This document shows, one piece after another, positions 15,202-27,722 of a stretch of 64,000 nt of DNA. Below the pieces are notes generated by a model. The model worked only from the letters and a program-made list of their open reading frames with translations. It did no database searches and was not told the DNA's origin. The translations under genes were made by a program, and so were the position numbers. Source of the stretch: Paractinoplanes atraurantiacus (lineage in GTDB: Bacteria > Actinomycetota > Actinomycetes > Mycobacteriales > Micromonosporaceae); the NCBI RefSeq assembly GCF_900215205.1, contig NZ_OBDY01000012.1, positions 1 to 64,000 on the forward strand, written 5' to 3'. How positions within the stretch are numbered: position 1 is the stretch's first letter; every line of letters begins with the position of its first letter.

Positions 15202-16818
15202 TCAGACGCCGAGGAGGGTGCGCAAGTGGCGGGGCGGTGGGGAGCCGTGGGCCAGCATGGCGTCGTGCCACGCCTTGGGGGTGGCGCCGAACGGGCGGGC
15301 GGCGGCCAAAGCGGACACCTCGGTGTAGCCGACAAAGTACGTGGACAGCTGAGTCGATGTGAGCAGGGCGCGGCGCCACTTGCCGGCGGCCTCGCCGTCC
15401 TCCTGGAAGCCGGGGCCGGTCATCAGCGCCATGGCCTCGGACTGTGGGAGGTCTTCACAGTGGACCAGCTGGTCGATGATGGCGTTCAAGCTCATCCGGA
15501 GCTGCATCTTGAGCTGCTGCAAGCGGACCGGCAGGCCGCCGAAGCCCAGGTCGGCCATGACCTCCTCGGCGTACACGGCCCAGCCCTCGACGAACGGGCC
15601 CGACCAGCCCATCGAGCGGACCCGGGTGGCGGCGCGGAAGCGGCGGGCGTGTGCCAGCTGGAGGAAGTGGCCGGGCATGGCCTCGTGGACCGTGAGGTCC
15701 CTGATCATGTGGTCGTTGTACTCGCGGTAGAACGACTCGACGCGCTCGGCCGGCCAGTCGGCGGGCGTGGGCGAGATGCAGTAGAAGGTGGGGACCTCGG
15801 CGGTCTCCAGGGGGCCGGGCGGATCGCAGTACGCCACGGCGACGCCCCGGGCGAACTCGGGCATCTCCTCGATGACCAGCGGGTCGTCGAGCAGGGTGAG
15901 GACGTCGTGTTTGCGGACGAACTCGGTGGCCTCCTCCATGGTCACGCGGGCCAGGCCGACGATCGTGTCGTCGGCCGGATGCTGCGCGGCCAGGCTGTCG
16001 AGGGCACGGCGGACGGTCTCGTCGGTGGCCGGGCCGCCGACCAGCTCGGCCGAGGCCTGGCGGAGCTGCTCGCCGACCCGGGCCAGGTTTTCGCGGGCCC
16101 GGGACAGGACCTCGGCCGCCGGCAGCTCGGTGTCGAGCGTGTGCCAGAGGCGGGCCTCCCACAGGCGGCGGCCCAGGCGGGGGTCGCGGCCGGGCTCGTT
16201 GCTGTCGAGCCGCGCGCGAAGCCAGCCGTCGAACTCGGACAGAGCGGCCAGGGCGGTGGCGGCGGCGGGCTCGACGGCCGCGGCCATGCCGGGCTCCTGC
16301 TCGAGCAGAAGGGGCAGCTCGTCACGGATCAGGCCGGCCGTGCCGGCGAACTGGCCGACCGCGGTCTCGGCGTGGATGCGAGGGACGTCGCGCAGGACGG
16401 CACGGGCGGTGGCCAGGGCGTCGGGGATGGCGGCGAGCCGGCCGGCCAGGCTGGTGAGGCGCTCCTCGGCCGGGGCGAACTGGCGCGAGAGAAGAGCGTG
16501 CAGCAGAGGGCCGGGGTTGTGGTGCAGCGGGTTCCACTCGTGCTCGCGAACGTCGGTGGCCTCGAACAGGCCCCGCTCGACGATGGCGGCGAGGATCGCG
16601 TGGTCGACCTGCTCCTCGGGCTCGAGACCGTCGGCGTCGACACCGGACAGGGCGTCGGCGGCATCGCGCAGCATGGCGACCTTGGCGGTGACGGCGCCCG
16701 GCGAGAGGTCGGGCATGCGGTCGTCGAAGCGGTGGTCACCCGTCTCGGTGGCGAGCCCCGGCTCGGCCTCGAGGATGGCGTCGACGATGCGCTCGGCTAG
16801 CGGTACGAACTCCGGCAT
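15202..16818 (-). CDS. DUF885-family metallohydrolase
   Basis: This ~538-residue protein is of the DUF885 family. The gluzincin-like motif HEAMPGH (HExxxGH) lies near two thirds of the chain (HMIRDLTVHEAMPGHFLQLA), and a downstream EGWAVYAEE helix would supply the third ligand. Members are predicted peptidases or carboxypeptidases. No signal peptide is seen, so it is cytosolic. The ATG at 16818 is chosen because it follows the mazG stop by 10 nt with AGTAGG upstream; the in-frame upstream ATG at 16848 would overlap mazG. It is the last gene of the mfd-surA-mazG run. The substrate is unknown. Confidence 0.8.
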   Translation of the reverse strand: MPEFVPLAERIVDAILEAEPGLATETGDHRFDDRMPDLSPGAVTAKVAMLRDAADALSGVDADGLEPEEQVDHAILAAIVERGLFEATDVREHEWNPLHHNPGPLLHALLSRQFAPAEERLTSLAGRLAAIPDALATARAVLRDVPRIHAETAVGQFAGTAGLIRDELPLLLEQEPGMAAAVEPAAATALAALSEFDGWLRARLDSNEPGRDPRLGRRLWEARLWHTLDTELPAAEVLSRARENLARVGEQLRQASAELVGGPATDETVRRALDSLAAQHPADDTIVGLARVTMEEATEFVRKHDVLTLLDDPLVIEEMPEFARGVAVAYCDPPGPLETAEVPTFYCISPTPADWPAERVESFYREYNDHMIRDLTVHEAMPGHFLQLAHARRFRAATRVRSMGWSGPFVEGWAVYAEEVMADLGFGGLPVRLQQLKMQLRMSLNAIIDQLVHCEDLPQSEAMALMTGPGFQEDGEAAGKWRRALLTSTQLSTYFVGYTEVSALAAARPFGATPKAWHDAMLAHGSPPPRHLRTLLGV

Positions 16819-16828
16819 GTCGTGAAAC

Positions 16829-18418
16829 CTACTCGGGGGGTCGGACATTTTCGCGCGCTCGCACCGTGTCGGCGTAGGCGAGGGCAGCCTGGCGCAGAAG
16901 GTGTTCGGCGTCGGGCGACTCGGCGACGAGGCGGAGCAGCCGGGATCCGACGTCGTCGCCGGTGGGCAGCGGCACCTCGAGGCCCGCTCGTCGCGTACGG
17001 GAAAGAATCTTGGCACTCAGAGCGAGAGCCGGCTGAGAGAGAGCAATGCCGTCCAGCGCGGATTGGCGGGATTTCTCGGCTTTTTTGATGCGCTCCCAGT
17101 TGGCGGTGATCTCTTCGATGTCGGCCACGGCCTCACCCGCGAAAACATGCGGATTCCGGCGGATCATCTTGTCGACAAAGCCGCCGGCCACGTCGTCGAT
17201 GCTCCAGCGCTCATCCTCGGGATGCTCCTCGGCCAGACGAGAATGCAAGAGAATTTGCAGCAGTACGTCCCCGAGCTCCTCCCGAAGAGCATCGGTGTCA
17301 TCGGCTTCGATTGTGTCGTACGCCTCGTAGGCCTCTTCGAGAAGATATTGCGCAAGGGTTTGATGGTTCTGCTGCCGCTTCCAGGGATCCCCACCGGGCG
17401 AGACCAGCTGATCCATCACCGCCACGGCGTCGAGCAGGCGGGCACCGGGCGGATCCCACGACCCATACATGAGCTCAAGCTCGGCGAGACCAGGCTCCCG
17501 CGCAAGCCGAAGCCCAAGAGAGCGGGCAAAGCTTTCATCGCCATCAGGCCCCGCAAGCCAGACAACGACCCGCTGCTCGGCCACGTCGCCGCGCCCGGCC
17601 ACCTCACCGCGGCCGGCGAACTCGCCTCGTTCCGCCAACTCACCCAGCCCGACCACCTCACCGCGGCCGGCCACCTCGCCCAGCCCGCCCCCCTCGCCGC
17701 GACCGGCGACCCCACCACGTTCCACCACCTCACCCAGCCCGACCCCCTCGCCGCGGCCGGCGACCCCACCACGGCCCGCCGCCTCGCCCAGCTTGGCCAT
17801 CTCGCGGCGGTCGGCGAGCGCGCCTCGTTCCACTGCGCTGTCGTCGTCGGAAATTTCGGAAATGTTCGGAGATGGGGGAAGGGGGTCGGCGGCGCCCGCA
17901 GCAGTGGGGGCAGGAACGGCACCCGCGGAAGTAGGAGCGGGATCGGTGCCCGCGGAAGCAGGAGCGGAGGTGGCGCCCGCGGAAGAAGGAGCGGAGGTGG
18001 CGCCCGCAGAAGAAGGAGCGGAGGTGGCGCCCGCAGAAGAAGGAGCGGAGGTGGCGCCCGCGGAAGCAGGAGCGGAGGTGGCGCCCGCGGAGCTAGGAGT
18101 GGGGGTAACGGCCGTGGAGCTGGGAGCGGAAGGCGCGCCCGTGAAATTAGGGACGGCCGCGGAGATGGGGGTGATCGGGACGCCCATGAAAGTGGGGGCG
18201 CCGGTCGGGGAAGGCGTGATGCCCAGGGTGGCGAGCAGCGTCTCCGGGTTGGGGTCGATGACCGTTACCGGGACGCCGCTCGCTCGTAGGGCGGCTGCCT
18301 GTGGGGACTCGGCGGCGGTGTAGACGGGGTGGGCGCGGAGCGTGTCCCACGCGGCGGCCGTCAGCAAGCCCGCGGGCAGGCGTGGTGACGTGACGAGCAG
18401 GACGATCCGAGCGGTCAT
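16829..18418 (-). CDS. mazG: MazG nucleotide pyrophosphohydrolase with two internal repeat tracts
   Basis: The 529-residue protein hydrolyses NTPs to NMP and PPi. The catalytic domain is intact near 330-420: DPWKRQQNHQTLAQYLLEEA, then EAYDTIEADDTDALREELGD with the ExxE...ExxD metal-binding helices and later AGGFVDKMIRRNPHVF. The N-terminal domain (MTARIVLLVTSPRLPAG...) is split by about 200 residues of low complexity: SAGATSAPS units, an acidic spacer, then (V)AGRGEVxGLGE units. Typical actinobacterial MazG has about 300-330 residues, so nearly all the excess is the insertion. The frame is kept throughout. The gene lies 20 nt after the SurA-like gene. Confidence 0.9.
   Translation of the reverse strand: MTARIVLLVTSPRLPAGLLTAAAWDTLRAHPVYTAAESPQAAALRASGVPVTVIDPNPETLLATLGITPSPTGAPTFMGVPITPISAAVPNFTGAPSAPSSTAVTPTPSSAGATSAPASAGATSAPSSAGATSAPSSAGATSAPSSAGATSAPASAGTDPAPTSAGAVPAPTAAGAADPLPPSPNISEISDDDSAVERGALADRREMAKLGEAAGRGGVAGRGEGVGLGEVVERGGVAGRGEGGGLGEVAGRGEVVGLGELAERGEFAGRGEVAGRGDVAEQRVVVWLAGPDGDESFARSLGLRLAREPGLAELELMYGSWDPPGARLLDAVAVMDQLVSPGGDPWKRQQNHQTLAQYLLEEAYEAYDTIEADDTDALREELGDVLLQILLHSRLAEEHPEDERWSIDDVAGGFVDKMIRRNPHVFAGEAVADIEEITANWERIKKAEKSRQSALDGIALSQPALALSAKILSRTRRAGLEVPLPTGDDVGSRLLRLVAESPDAEHLLRQAALAYADTVRARENVRPPE
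17576..17800 (-). repeat. Degenerate tandem repeat in mazG, AGRGE/GLGE type
   Basis: Repeating GC-rich units encode VAGRGEGVGLGEVVERG-like segments in at least three higher-order copies with shorter sub-repeats. Units are multiples of 3 nt, so the frame is kept. The tract separates the acidic spacer from the conserved VVVWLAGPDGDESF block. Confidence 0.7.
17948..18082 (-). repeat. 27-nt tandem repeat in mazG, SAGATSAPS type
   Basis: Five near-identical 27-nt units run head to tail (17948, 17975, 18002, 18029 and 18056), with diverged copies on both sides. On the plus strand each begins GCCCGCGGAAG. Each unit encodes nine residues. Differences between copies are one or two bases. Confidence 0.85.
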
Positions 18419-18438
18419 GCCGCCAACTCTGCCAGGGG

Positions 18439-19170
18439 TCAGGGCACCTCGATCACGGGGGCACCGGCGTCGGCCGCGCCCAGCGGGACCGTGACCAGCG
18501 GGCGCAGCTCGCCGTTCTGGGTCTGGAAGTCCAGGACCGAGATCTGCAGCGGCTGGTAGCGCGGGTTCACCTTGATCTTCAAGTCGCCCGCGGCCGAGGC
18601 CACCTCGTCGCGGACCGCGGCCGACGTCGTCACCAGTTGCTGGTTCTCGGCCGGCAGCTGGGTCTTGAACTGGTCGAACGTCATCGCCGGGTCGACTTCC
18701 CCGGCCGCCTTCAGCGTGTCGTAGACCGTCTGGAGGTCTTCGTCGCTCGGCTTGGCCGACGAGGAGCCGGCCCGCTCGCGGAGCAGGCGGATCAGCGCGT
18801 CCGACTCCGCGTAGAGCCGCACGTACTCCGCCTTCTCCGGCAGCTTCAGCTGGGTCGCGTAGTCGCCCAGCGGCAGGTTGGCCGGCAGGGTGACGTTCTC
18901 GTTTTTCGCCACCCGGCTCATCACGTCGGCGCTGACCAGCGTCTTCACGATGTCGCCGCGGGAGATCGGCACGGCGCCCTTGGCCCCGGCGTCGGTCAGG
19001 GCCGTCCGCGCGTCGTCGTAGATCTGCTGGACGCGCTTCTCCGTGATGCGGCCGGAGTCGCCCACATAGGCGGCCACGGAGGGCTCGCTGCGGCAGGCGG
19101 AGAGTCCGGCCACGGTCAGAGACGCGACGACAACCATGGATGCGAGTCGGCGGGCACGCTGCATGGCCAT
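18439..19170 (-). CDS. SurA-like lipoprotein (peptidyl-prolyl isomerase N-terminal type)
   Basis: The protein has 243 residues from the ATG at 19170; a second ATG at 19164 is possible. The signal peptide ends in the lipobox AGLSAC. The mature part resembles the SurA N-terminal chaperone domain (VQQIYDDARTALTDAG, GDIVKTLVSADVMSRVAKN), but no PPIC parvulin domain follows. It is expected to be anchored outside the membrane and to assist folding of exported proteins. The order mfd, SurA-like, mazG is conserved in actinobacteria. Confidence 0.8.
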   Translation of the reverse strand: MAMQRARRLASMVVVASLTVAGLSACRSEPSVAAYVGDSGRITEKRVQQIYDDARTALTDAGAKGAVPISRGDIVKTLVSADVMSRVAKNENVTLPANLPLGDYATQLKLPEKAEYVRLYAESDALIRLLRERAGSSSAKPSDEDLQTVYDTLKAAGEVDPAMTFDQFKTQLPAENQQLVTTSAAVRDEVASAAGDLKIKVNPRYQPLQISVLDFQTQNGELRPLVTVPLGAADAGAPVIEVP

Positions 19171-19220
19171 GACTCTCTCACGCCCCGTATGACACACGTC
19201 ACCCGGCCCGCCGCTCGTCG

Positions 19221-22817
<3,597 letters not shown>

Positions 22818-22946
22818 GCGAAAACCCCACGTCGAAAAACCCCAACGCCCGGGAGGGGCGGGGGTACGACGCCAAGTCTAGTCCGGCCCTCTGACATTCG
22901 ACGGACGCACAGGATGTCCGACATAAACGTCTATGCCAGGTAAAGA

Positions 22947-24689
22947 GTGGCCAACGTGCGAATCCTGCTGCTCGTCACGGCGTTCAACGGCCTCAGCCAG
23001 CGTGCCTGGTGTGCGCTGCGCGAGGCCGGACACGATGTCGGTGTGCAGCTCGCGACCGGCGCGGCCGACATCATCGACGGCGTCCGCCGGGCCGAGCCCG
23101 AGCTCATCATCTGCCCCTTCCTCAAGGACAGGGTGCCCGCGGAGGTCTGGCGGCACTGGCGCACGGTGATCATCCACCCCGGCCCGGCCGGTGACCGGGG
23201 GCCGTCCTCGCTGGACTGGGCCATCGCCGAGGGCGCGCGGTCCTGGGGCGTCACCGCGCTCCAGGCCGTCGACGAGATGGACGCCGGCCCGGTCTGGGCC
23301 ACCCGCACCTTCGCGATGCCGGCCGCCCCGCCGCGCAAGTCGTCGCTCTACAACGGGCCGGTGGCCGACGCCGCCATGGAGTGCGTCCTCGAGGTCGTGG
23401 CCAAGGCGGCCGACCCTTCGTTCCGGCCGACGGCGCAGAAAGAGTCGCAGACGCGGCCGCTCATGACCCAGAAGGACCGCGCCTTCGACTGGAGCGACCC
23501 CACCGAGCGGATCCTCCGCACGATCCGGGCCGCCGACGGCGCGCCGGGCGTGCGCACCGAAGTCGGCGGGCTGGACGTCTTCGCGTACGACGCCACGCCG
23601 GGCCTCGGCCGCCGCTTCGACAAAAAACCGGGCCAGATCATCAGCCGCCGGCAGGGCGCCGTCCTGGTCGGCACCGGCGACGGCAGCCTCTGGCTCGGCC
23701 ACCTGCGCGCGGCCGGCCCGCAGCATCCGCGAGCCAAGATCAAACTGCCCTCGACGACGCTGCTCGGCGCCCGCCTGCGCGGCGTGCCCCACTCCCCCCT
23801 GCCGGTCGACGTGGAGCCCGAGTCCCCGGCCGCCTATCGCCAGGTCCGCTACCGCCGGGCCGGGCGCGTCGGCTGGCTCAGCTTCGACTTCTACAACGGC
23901 GCGATGGCGCCCGGGCACTGCCGACGGCTGCTGGCCGGGCTGCGCCACGCCGCCGCCCAGGACACCAGCGTGCTGGTGCTGCGGAGCGGGACCGACGCCT
24001 TCAGCAACGGCATCCACCTCAACGTGGCCGAGGCCGCGCCCGACCCGGCCGGCACCGCCTGGGCCAACATCCGGGCCATCAACGACGTGTGCCGGGAGAT
24101 CGTCACCTGCACGAAGCAGGTGGTCATCGCCGCCTACGCCGGGAGCGCCGGCGCCGGCGGCGTGATGCTCGGGCTGGGCGCCGACATCGTGGCGGCCCGC
24201 GACGGGATCGTTCTCAACCCTTATTACGACATCGGGTTGTACGGGTCGGAGCTGCACACCTTCACCCTCCCGCGCCGTGTCGGCGGCGACCGGGCCCAGG
24301 AACTGGTCGACGGCAAGCTGCCGGTCAGCGCCGCCCGGGCGGTCACGCTCGGACTGGCCGACGAAGTCGGCCCGCGCCACCCCGACGCGTACGGCGAATG
24401 GCTGACCGCCCTGGCCGAGCGCGAGAGTGACCCGCGCGCCGCCCGCCGTCGCCGCCAGGCGAAGGCGAGGCGCCTGGCCGCCGAACGTGTGCCGCTGGAG
24501 GTCTACGAGGCGCGTGAGCTGGCCGAGATGAGCCGCGACATGTACGCCGACCGCTCCGGCTTCGCCGCCGCCCGCCACGCCTTCGTGCACAAGACGCGGG
24601 CCACGGAGACACCCGCGCGGCTGCTCTTCGAGTCGGTCAGCCGCCCCCGCCGCCACCTCCTGCGCCCCGCGATCCCGGTCTCCGCCTAA
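22947..24689 (+). CDS. hypX: HypX/HoxX-like formyltransferase and enoyl-CoA-hydratase fusion
   Basis: The 580-residue protein has two domains. An N-terminal formyl-tetrahydrofolate-using domain has VIIHPGPAGDRGPSSLDWAI (HPGP at 77-80, D90) and a formyltransferase C-terminal-like part. A crotonase domain (about 300-500) contains SAGAGGVMLGLGADIV and NPYYDIGLYGSE. HypX makes CO from a formyl group for the active site of NiFe hydrogenase under air. No other hyp or hydrogenase gene is in the window, so its partners would be elsewhere, or it serves another purpose. The start is GTG 22947 or GTG 22956; both keep the fold. It is divergent from mfd. Confidence 0.8.
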   Translation: MANVRILLLVTAFNGLSQRAWCALREAGHDVGVQLATGAADIIDGVRRAEPELIICPFLKDRVPAEVWRHWRTVIIHPGPAGDRGPSSLDWAIAEGARSWGVTALQAVDEMDAGPVWATRTFAMPAAPPRKSSLYNGPVADAAMECVLEVVAKAADPSFRPTAQKESQTRPLMTQKDRAFDWSDPTERILRTIRAADGAPGVRTEVGGLDVFAYDATPGLGRRFDKKPGQIISRRQGAVLVGTGDGSLWLGHLRAAGPQHPRAKIKLPSTTLLGARLRGVPHSPLPVDVEPESPAAYRQVRYRRAGRVGWLSFDFYNGAMAPGHCRRLLAGLRHAAAQDTSVLVLRSGTDAFSNGIHLNVAEAAPDPAGTAWANIRAINDVCREIVTCTKQVVIAAYAGSAGAGGVMLGLGADIVAARDGIVLNPYYDIGLYGSELHTFTLPRRVGGDRAQELVDGKLPVSAARAVTLGLADEVGPRHPDAYGEWLTALAERESDPRAARRRRQAKARRLAAERVPLEVYEARELAEMSRDMYADRSGFAAARHAFVHKTRATETPARLLFESVSRPRRHLLRPAIPVSA

Positions 24690-24809
24690 TTCCGCCGGGC
24701 GGAGGTGAGACTTCCCTCAGTTTGCCCGGGGATGGGGCGGCGCCGATACGATCGGCGAAGTCGGGACAGCGCTGTCCTGGAGCACCTTGAGGCGAAGGAG
24801 CGCCCCCCG

Positions 24810-27605
24810 ATGACAGACCAGCACGGCTACCTCGATCCCGACGGGCCCGACGCCGCTTTGCGCGCGGACATCCGCCGGATCGGCACGCTTCTTGGCCAGA
24901 CTCTGGCTCGCCAGGAGGGCCGTCCCCTTCTCGATCTGGTCGAGGAGGTACGCGCCCTGGTCCGCCAGGACGCGCAGGCCGCGGCCGACCGCCTCGCCGC
25001 GATGGACATCACCACCGGCACCAAGCTGGCTCGCGCCTTCTCGACGTACTTCCACCTGGCCAACATCACCGAGCAGGTGCACCGGGCCCGCGACCTGCGC
25101 CGGCGCCGCGCCCGCGACGGCGGCTGGCTCGACCAGGCGGCCAAGCTGATCGCCGAGAAGGGCGTGCCGTCCGACGAGATCGCCGCGGCCGCCCGCCGGC
25201 TCGCGGTGCGGCCGGTCTTCACCGCGCACCCGACCGAGGCGTCCCGGCGCTCGATCCTGTCGAAGCTGCGCCAGCTGGCCGACACCCTGGACGCCGAGGC
25301 GTCGGCCGCGATCCTCTACGGCCAGGCCGACACCACCGCCTCGACGCGCAAGTTCGCCGAGCTCATCGACCTGCTGTGGCAGACCGACGAGCTGCGCCTG
25401 GACCGGCCCGAGCCGACCGACGAGGCCCGCAACGCCGTCTACTACCTGCGCGACCTCTACGCCGAGGCCGCCCCTCAGGTGCTCTCCGACCTGGCCGAGA
25501 CGCTGCGCCAGCTCGGCGTCGAGACCGCGCCGACGGCCCGGCCGCTCACCTTCGGCTCGTGGATCGGCGGCGACCGCGACGGCAACCCGTTCGTGACGCC
25601 CGCGGTCACCCGCGACGTGCTGCTGATCCAGCACGAGCACGGCATCCAGGCCACCGAGGCCGCCATGGACCAGCTGATCGACGTGCTGTCGGTGTCGCGC
25701 CGGCTGCGCGGGGTCTCCCTCGACCTGTCGGCGTCGCTGGCCAAGGACCTGGACAACCTGCCCGAGGTGGCGCCGCGCTTCCGCCGCACGAACGCCGAGG
25801 AGCCGTACCGGCTCAAGGTCCGGGCGATCAAGGCGAAGCTGGCCAACACCCGCGAGCGGCTGCGCAACGGCACCGCCCACGTGCCGGGCCGTGACTACCT
25901 GGGCAGCGACGAGCTGATCAGCGACCTCGAGCTGATGCGGGCCTCGCTGGCCCGCAACTCGGGCCAGCTGACCGCGGTCGGCGTGGTCGCCACGACCATC
26001 CGCACGGTGTCGGCCTTCGGCCTGCAGCTGGCCACGCTCGACGTGCGCGAGCACGCGGAGAAGCACCACGAGGTGCTCCAGCAGATGTACGCGCAGGTCG
26101 GCGAGGTCGACGACTACGCCGCGCTCGACCGGGCGGACCGGACCAAGCTGCTGGCCACCGAGCTCACCGGGCGGCGGCCGCTGGCCAGCGCCGACACGCC
26201 GCTCACGGACTCGGCCCGCAAGACGTTCGACGTGTTCAACACGATCCGCGACGTGCAGGACCGCTTCGGCGCCGACGTCATCGAGACGTACATCATCTCG
26301 ATGACCCTGGGTGTCGACGACGTGCTGGCGGCGGCCGTGCTGGCCCGGGAGGCCGGCCTGGTCGACATCCACACCGGACGGGCGCGGGTCAACATCGTGC
26401 CGCTGCTGGAGACGCCGGCCGAGCTCGACGCGGGCGGCGACCTGCTCGACGAGATGCTGTCGCTGCCGGCCTACCGCGAGATCGTGCGGGCGCGGGGTGA
26501 CGTGCAGGAGGTCATGCTCGGCTACTCCGACTCGAACAAGGAAGGCGGCATCACCACCAGCCAGTGGGGCATCCACAAGGCGCAGCGCAAGCTGCGTGAC
26601 GTGGCGGCCCGGCACGGGGTGCGGCTGCGGCTCTTCCACGGCCGGGGCGGCACGGTCGGCCGTGGTGGCGGCCCCACCCACGAGGCGATCCTGGCCCAGC
26701 CGTACGGCACGCTCGACGGCGCGATCAAGGTGACCGAGCAGGGCGAGGTCATCTCGGACAAGTACACGATCCCGGCTCTGGCCCGCGAGAACCTCGAGCT
26801 GACGGTGGCCGCGGTGCTGCAGGCGACGCTGTTGCACACCGAGCCGTCGGTCGATCAGGACCGGCTGGCCCGGTGGGACGCGACCATGGACTGCGCCTCG
26901 GACGCGGCCTTCGGCACGTACCGCAGCCTGGTCGAGAACCCCGACCTTCCGGCCTACTTCTGGGCGGCCACGCCGACGGAGTTGCTGGGCGCGCTGAACA
27001 TCGGCTCCCGTCCGTCGAAGCGGCCGAACGCGGACGCCGGTCTGGGCGGCCTGCGGGCCATCCCGTGGGTGTTCGGCTGGACGCAGACCAGGCAGATCGT
27101 GCCGGGCTGGTTCGGTGTCGGCTCGGGCCTCAAGGCGGCCCGCGAGGCGGGCAAGACCGAGGTTCTGGCCGAGATGTACGGCGACTGGCAGTTCTTCAAG
27201 ACGTTCCTGTCGAACGTCGAGATGATGCTGTTCAAGACCGACCTGTCGATCGCCAAGCGGTACGTCGAGACGCTGGTGCCGGAGCACCTGCACCCGATCT
27301 TCGAGAAGATCCAGGCCGAGTACGAGCTGACGGTGCGCGAGGTGCTCGCCATCACCGGCACGTCGGAGCTGCTGGAGAGCCAGCCCGAGCTCAAGCGCAC
27401 GCTGGGCGTCCGCGACACGTACCTGGAGCCGCTGCACCACCTCCAGGTGGCGCTGTTGCGGCAGTACCGCGACCTGAACGAGGCGGACCGCCAGCTGCAG
27501 GTGGGCCCGGGGGCGCGGCGGGCGCCGTCCGACTCAACGGCGCTGGAGCGGGCGCTGCTGACCTCGGTCAACGGCATCGCGGCGGGCATGCGCAACACCG
27601 GCTGA
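24810..27605 (+). CDS. ppc: Phosphoenolpyruvate carboxylase
   Basis: This 931-residue enzyme makes oxaloacetate from PEP and bicarbonate, feeding the TCA cycle. Catalytic motifs are intact: VFTAHPTEASRRS (His140), GYSDSNKEGGITTSQW with the active lysine, and the glycine-rich FHGRGGTVGRGGGPTHEAI. The C-terminal RNTG ending is the family norm and carries the allosteric site region. The ATG at 24810 is chosen for its strong AAGGAG site and the match MTDQHGYLDPDG; the 35-codon upstream extension is not family sequence. A hairpin terminator follows. It is a single-gene unit. Confidence 0.98.
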   Translation: MTDQHGYLDPDGPDAALRADIRRIGTLLGQTLARQEGRPLLDLVEEVRALVRQDAQAAADRLAAMDITTGTKLARAFSTYFHLANITEQVHRARDLRRRRARDGGWLDQAAKLIAEKGVPSDEIAAAARRLAVRPVFTAHPTEASRRSILSKLRQLADTLDAEASAAILYGQADTTASTRKFAELIDLLWQTDELRLDRPEPTDEARNAVYYLRDLYAEAAPQVLSDLAETLRQLGVETAPTARPLTFGSWIGGDRDGNPFVTPAVTRDVLLIQHEHGIQATEAAMDQLIDVLSVSRRLRGVSLDLSASLAKDLDNLPEVAPRFRRTNAEEPYRLKVRAIKAKLANTRERLRNGTAHVPGRDYLGSDELISDLELMRASLARNSGQLTAVGVVATTIRTVSAFGLQLATLDVREHAEKHHEVLQQMYAQVGEVDDYAALDRADRTKLLATELTGRRPLASADTPLTDSARKTFDVFNTIRDVQDRFGADVIETYIISMTLGVDDVLAAAVLAREAGLVDIHTGRARVNIVPLLETPAELDAGGDLLDEMLSLPAYREIVRARGDVQEVMLGYSDSNKEGGITTSQWGIHKAQRKLRDVAARHGVRLRLFHGRGGTVGRGGGPTHEAILAQPYGTLDGAIKVTEQGEVISDKYTIPALARENLELTVAAVLQATLLHTEPSVDQDRLARWDATMDCASDAAFGTYRSLVENPDLPAYFWAATPTELLGALNIGSRPSKRPNADAGLGGLRAIPWVFGWTQTRQIVPGWFGVGSGLKAAREAGKTEVLAEMYGDWQFFKTFLSNVEMMLFKTDLSIAKRYVETLVPEHLHPIFEKIQAEYELTVREVLAITGTSELLESQPELKRTLGVRDTYLEPLHHLQVALLRQYRDLNEADRQLQVGPGARRAPSDSTALERALLTSVNGIAAGMRNTG

Positions 27606-27619
27606 TCGTCGTTCGACCG

Positions 27620-27653
27620 ATGGCCGGGCACTCCTCGCGGGGTGCCCGGCCAT
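27620..27653 (+). terminator. Terminator of ppc
   Basis: A perfect 12-bp stem (ATGGCCGGGCAC / GTGCCCGGCCAT) closes a 10-nt loop and is followed by ATTTA. It sits 15 nt after the ppc stop. Confidence 0.85.
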
Positions 27654-27682
27654 ATTTACATGGGTAACTTTCCGTGCCATTG

Positions 27683-27696
27683 TGGGAGCGCTCCCA
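27683..27696. promoter_or_regulatory. CebR operator upstream of the cellulase gene
   Basis: TGGGAGCGCTCCCA is a perfect 14-bp palindrome identical to the CebR consensus known from Streptomyces cellulose genes. It lies 26 nt upstream of the cellulase ATG. CebR represses at such sites until cellobiose or cello-oligosaccharides release it, so the cellulase is predicted to be induced by cellulose breakdown products. Confidence 0.9.
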
Positions 27697-27722
27697 AATC
27701 CCCTCACTGGAAGCGAATCCCC

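Noticed and set aside
17948..18082. Short regular repeats considered as a CRISPR array
   Set aside because: Units are directly tandem with no spacers and lie in frame inside mazG.
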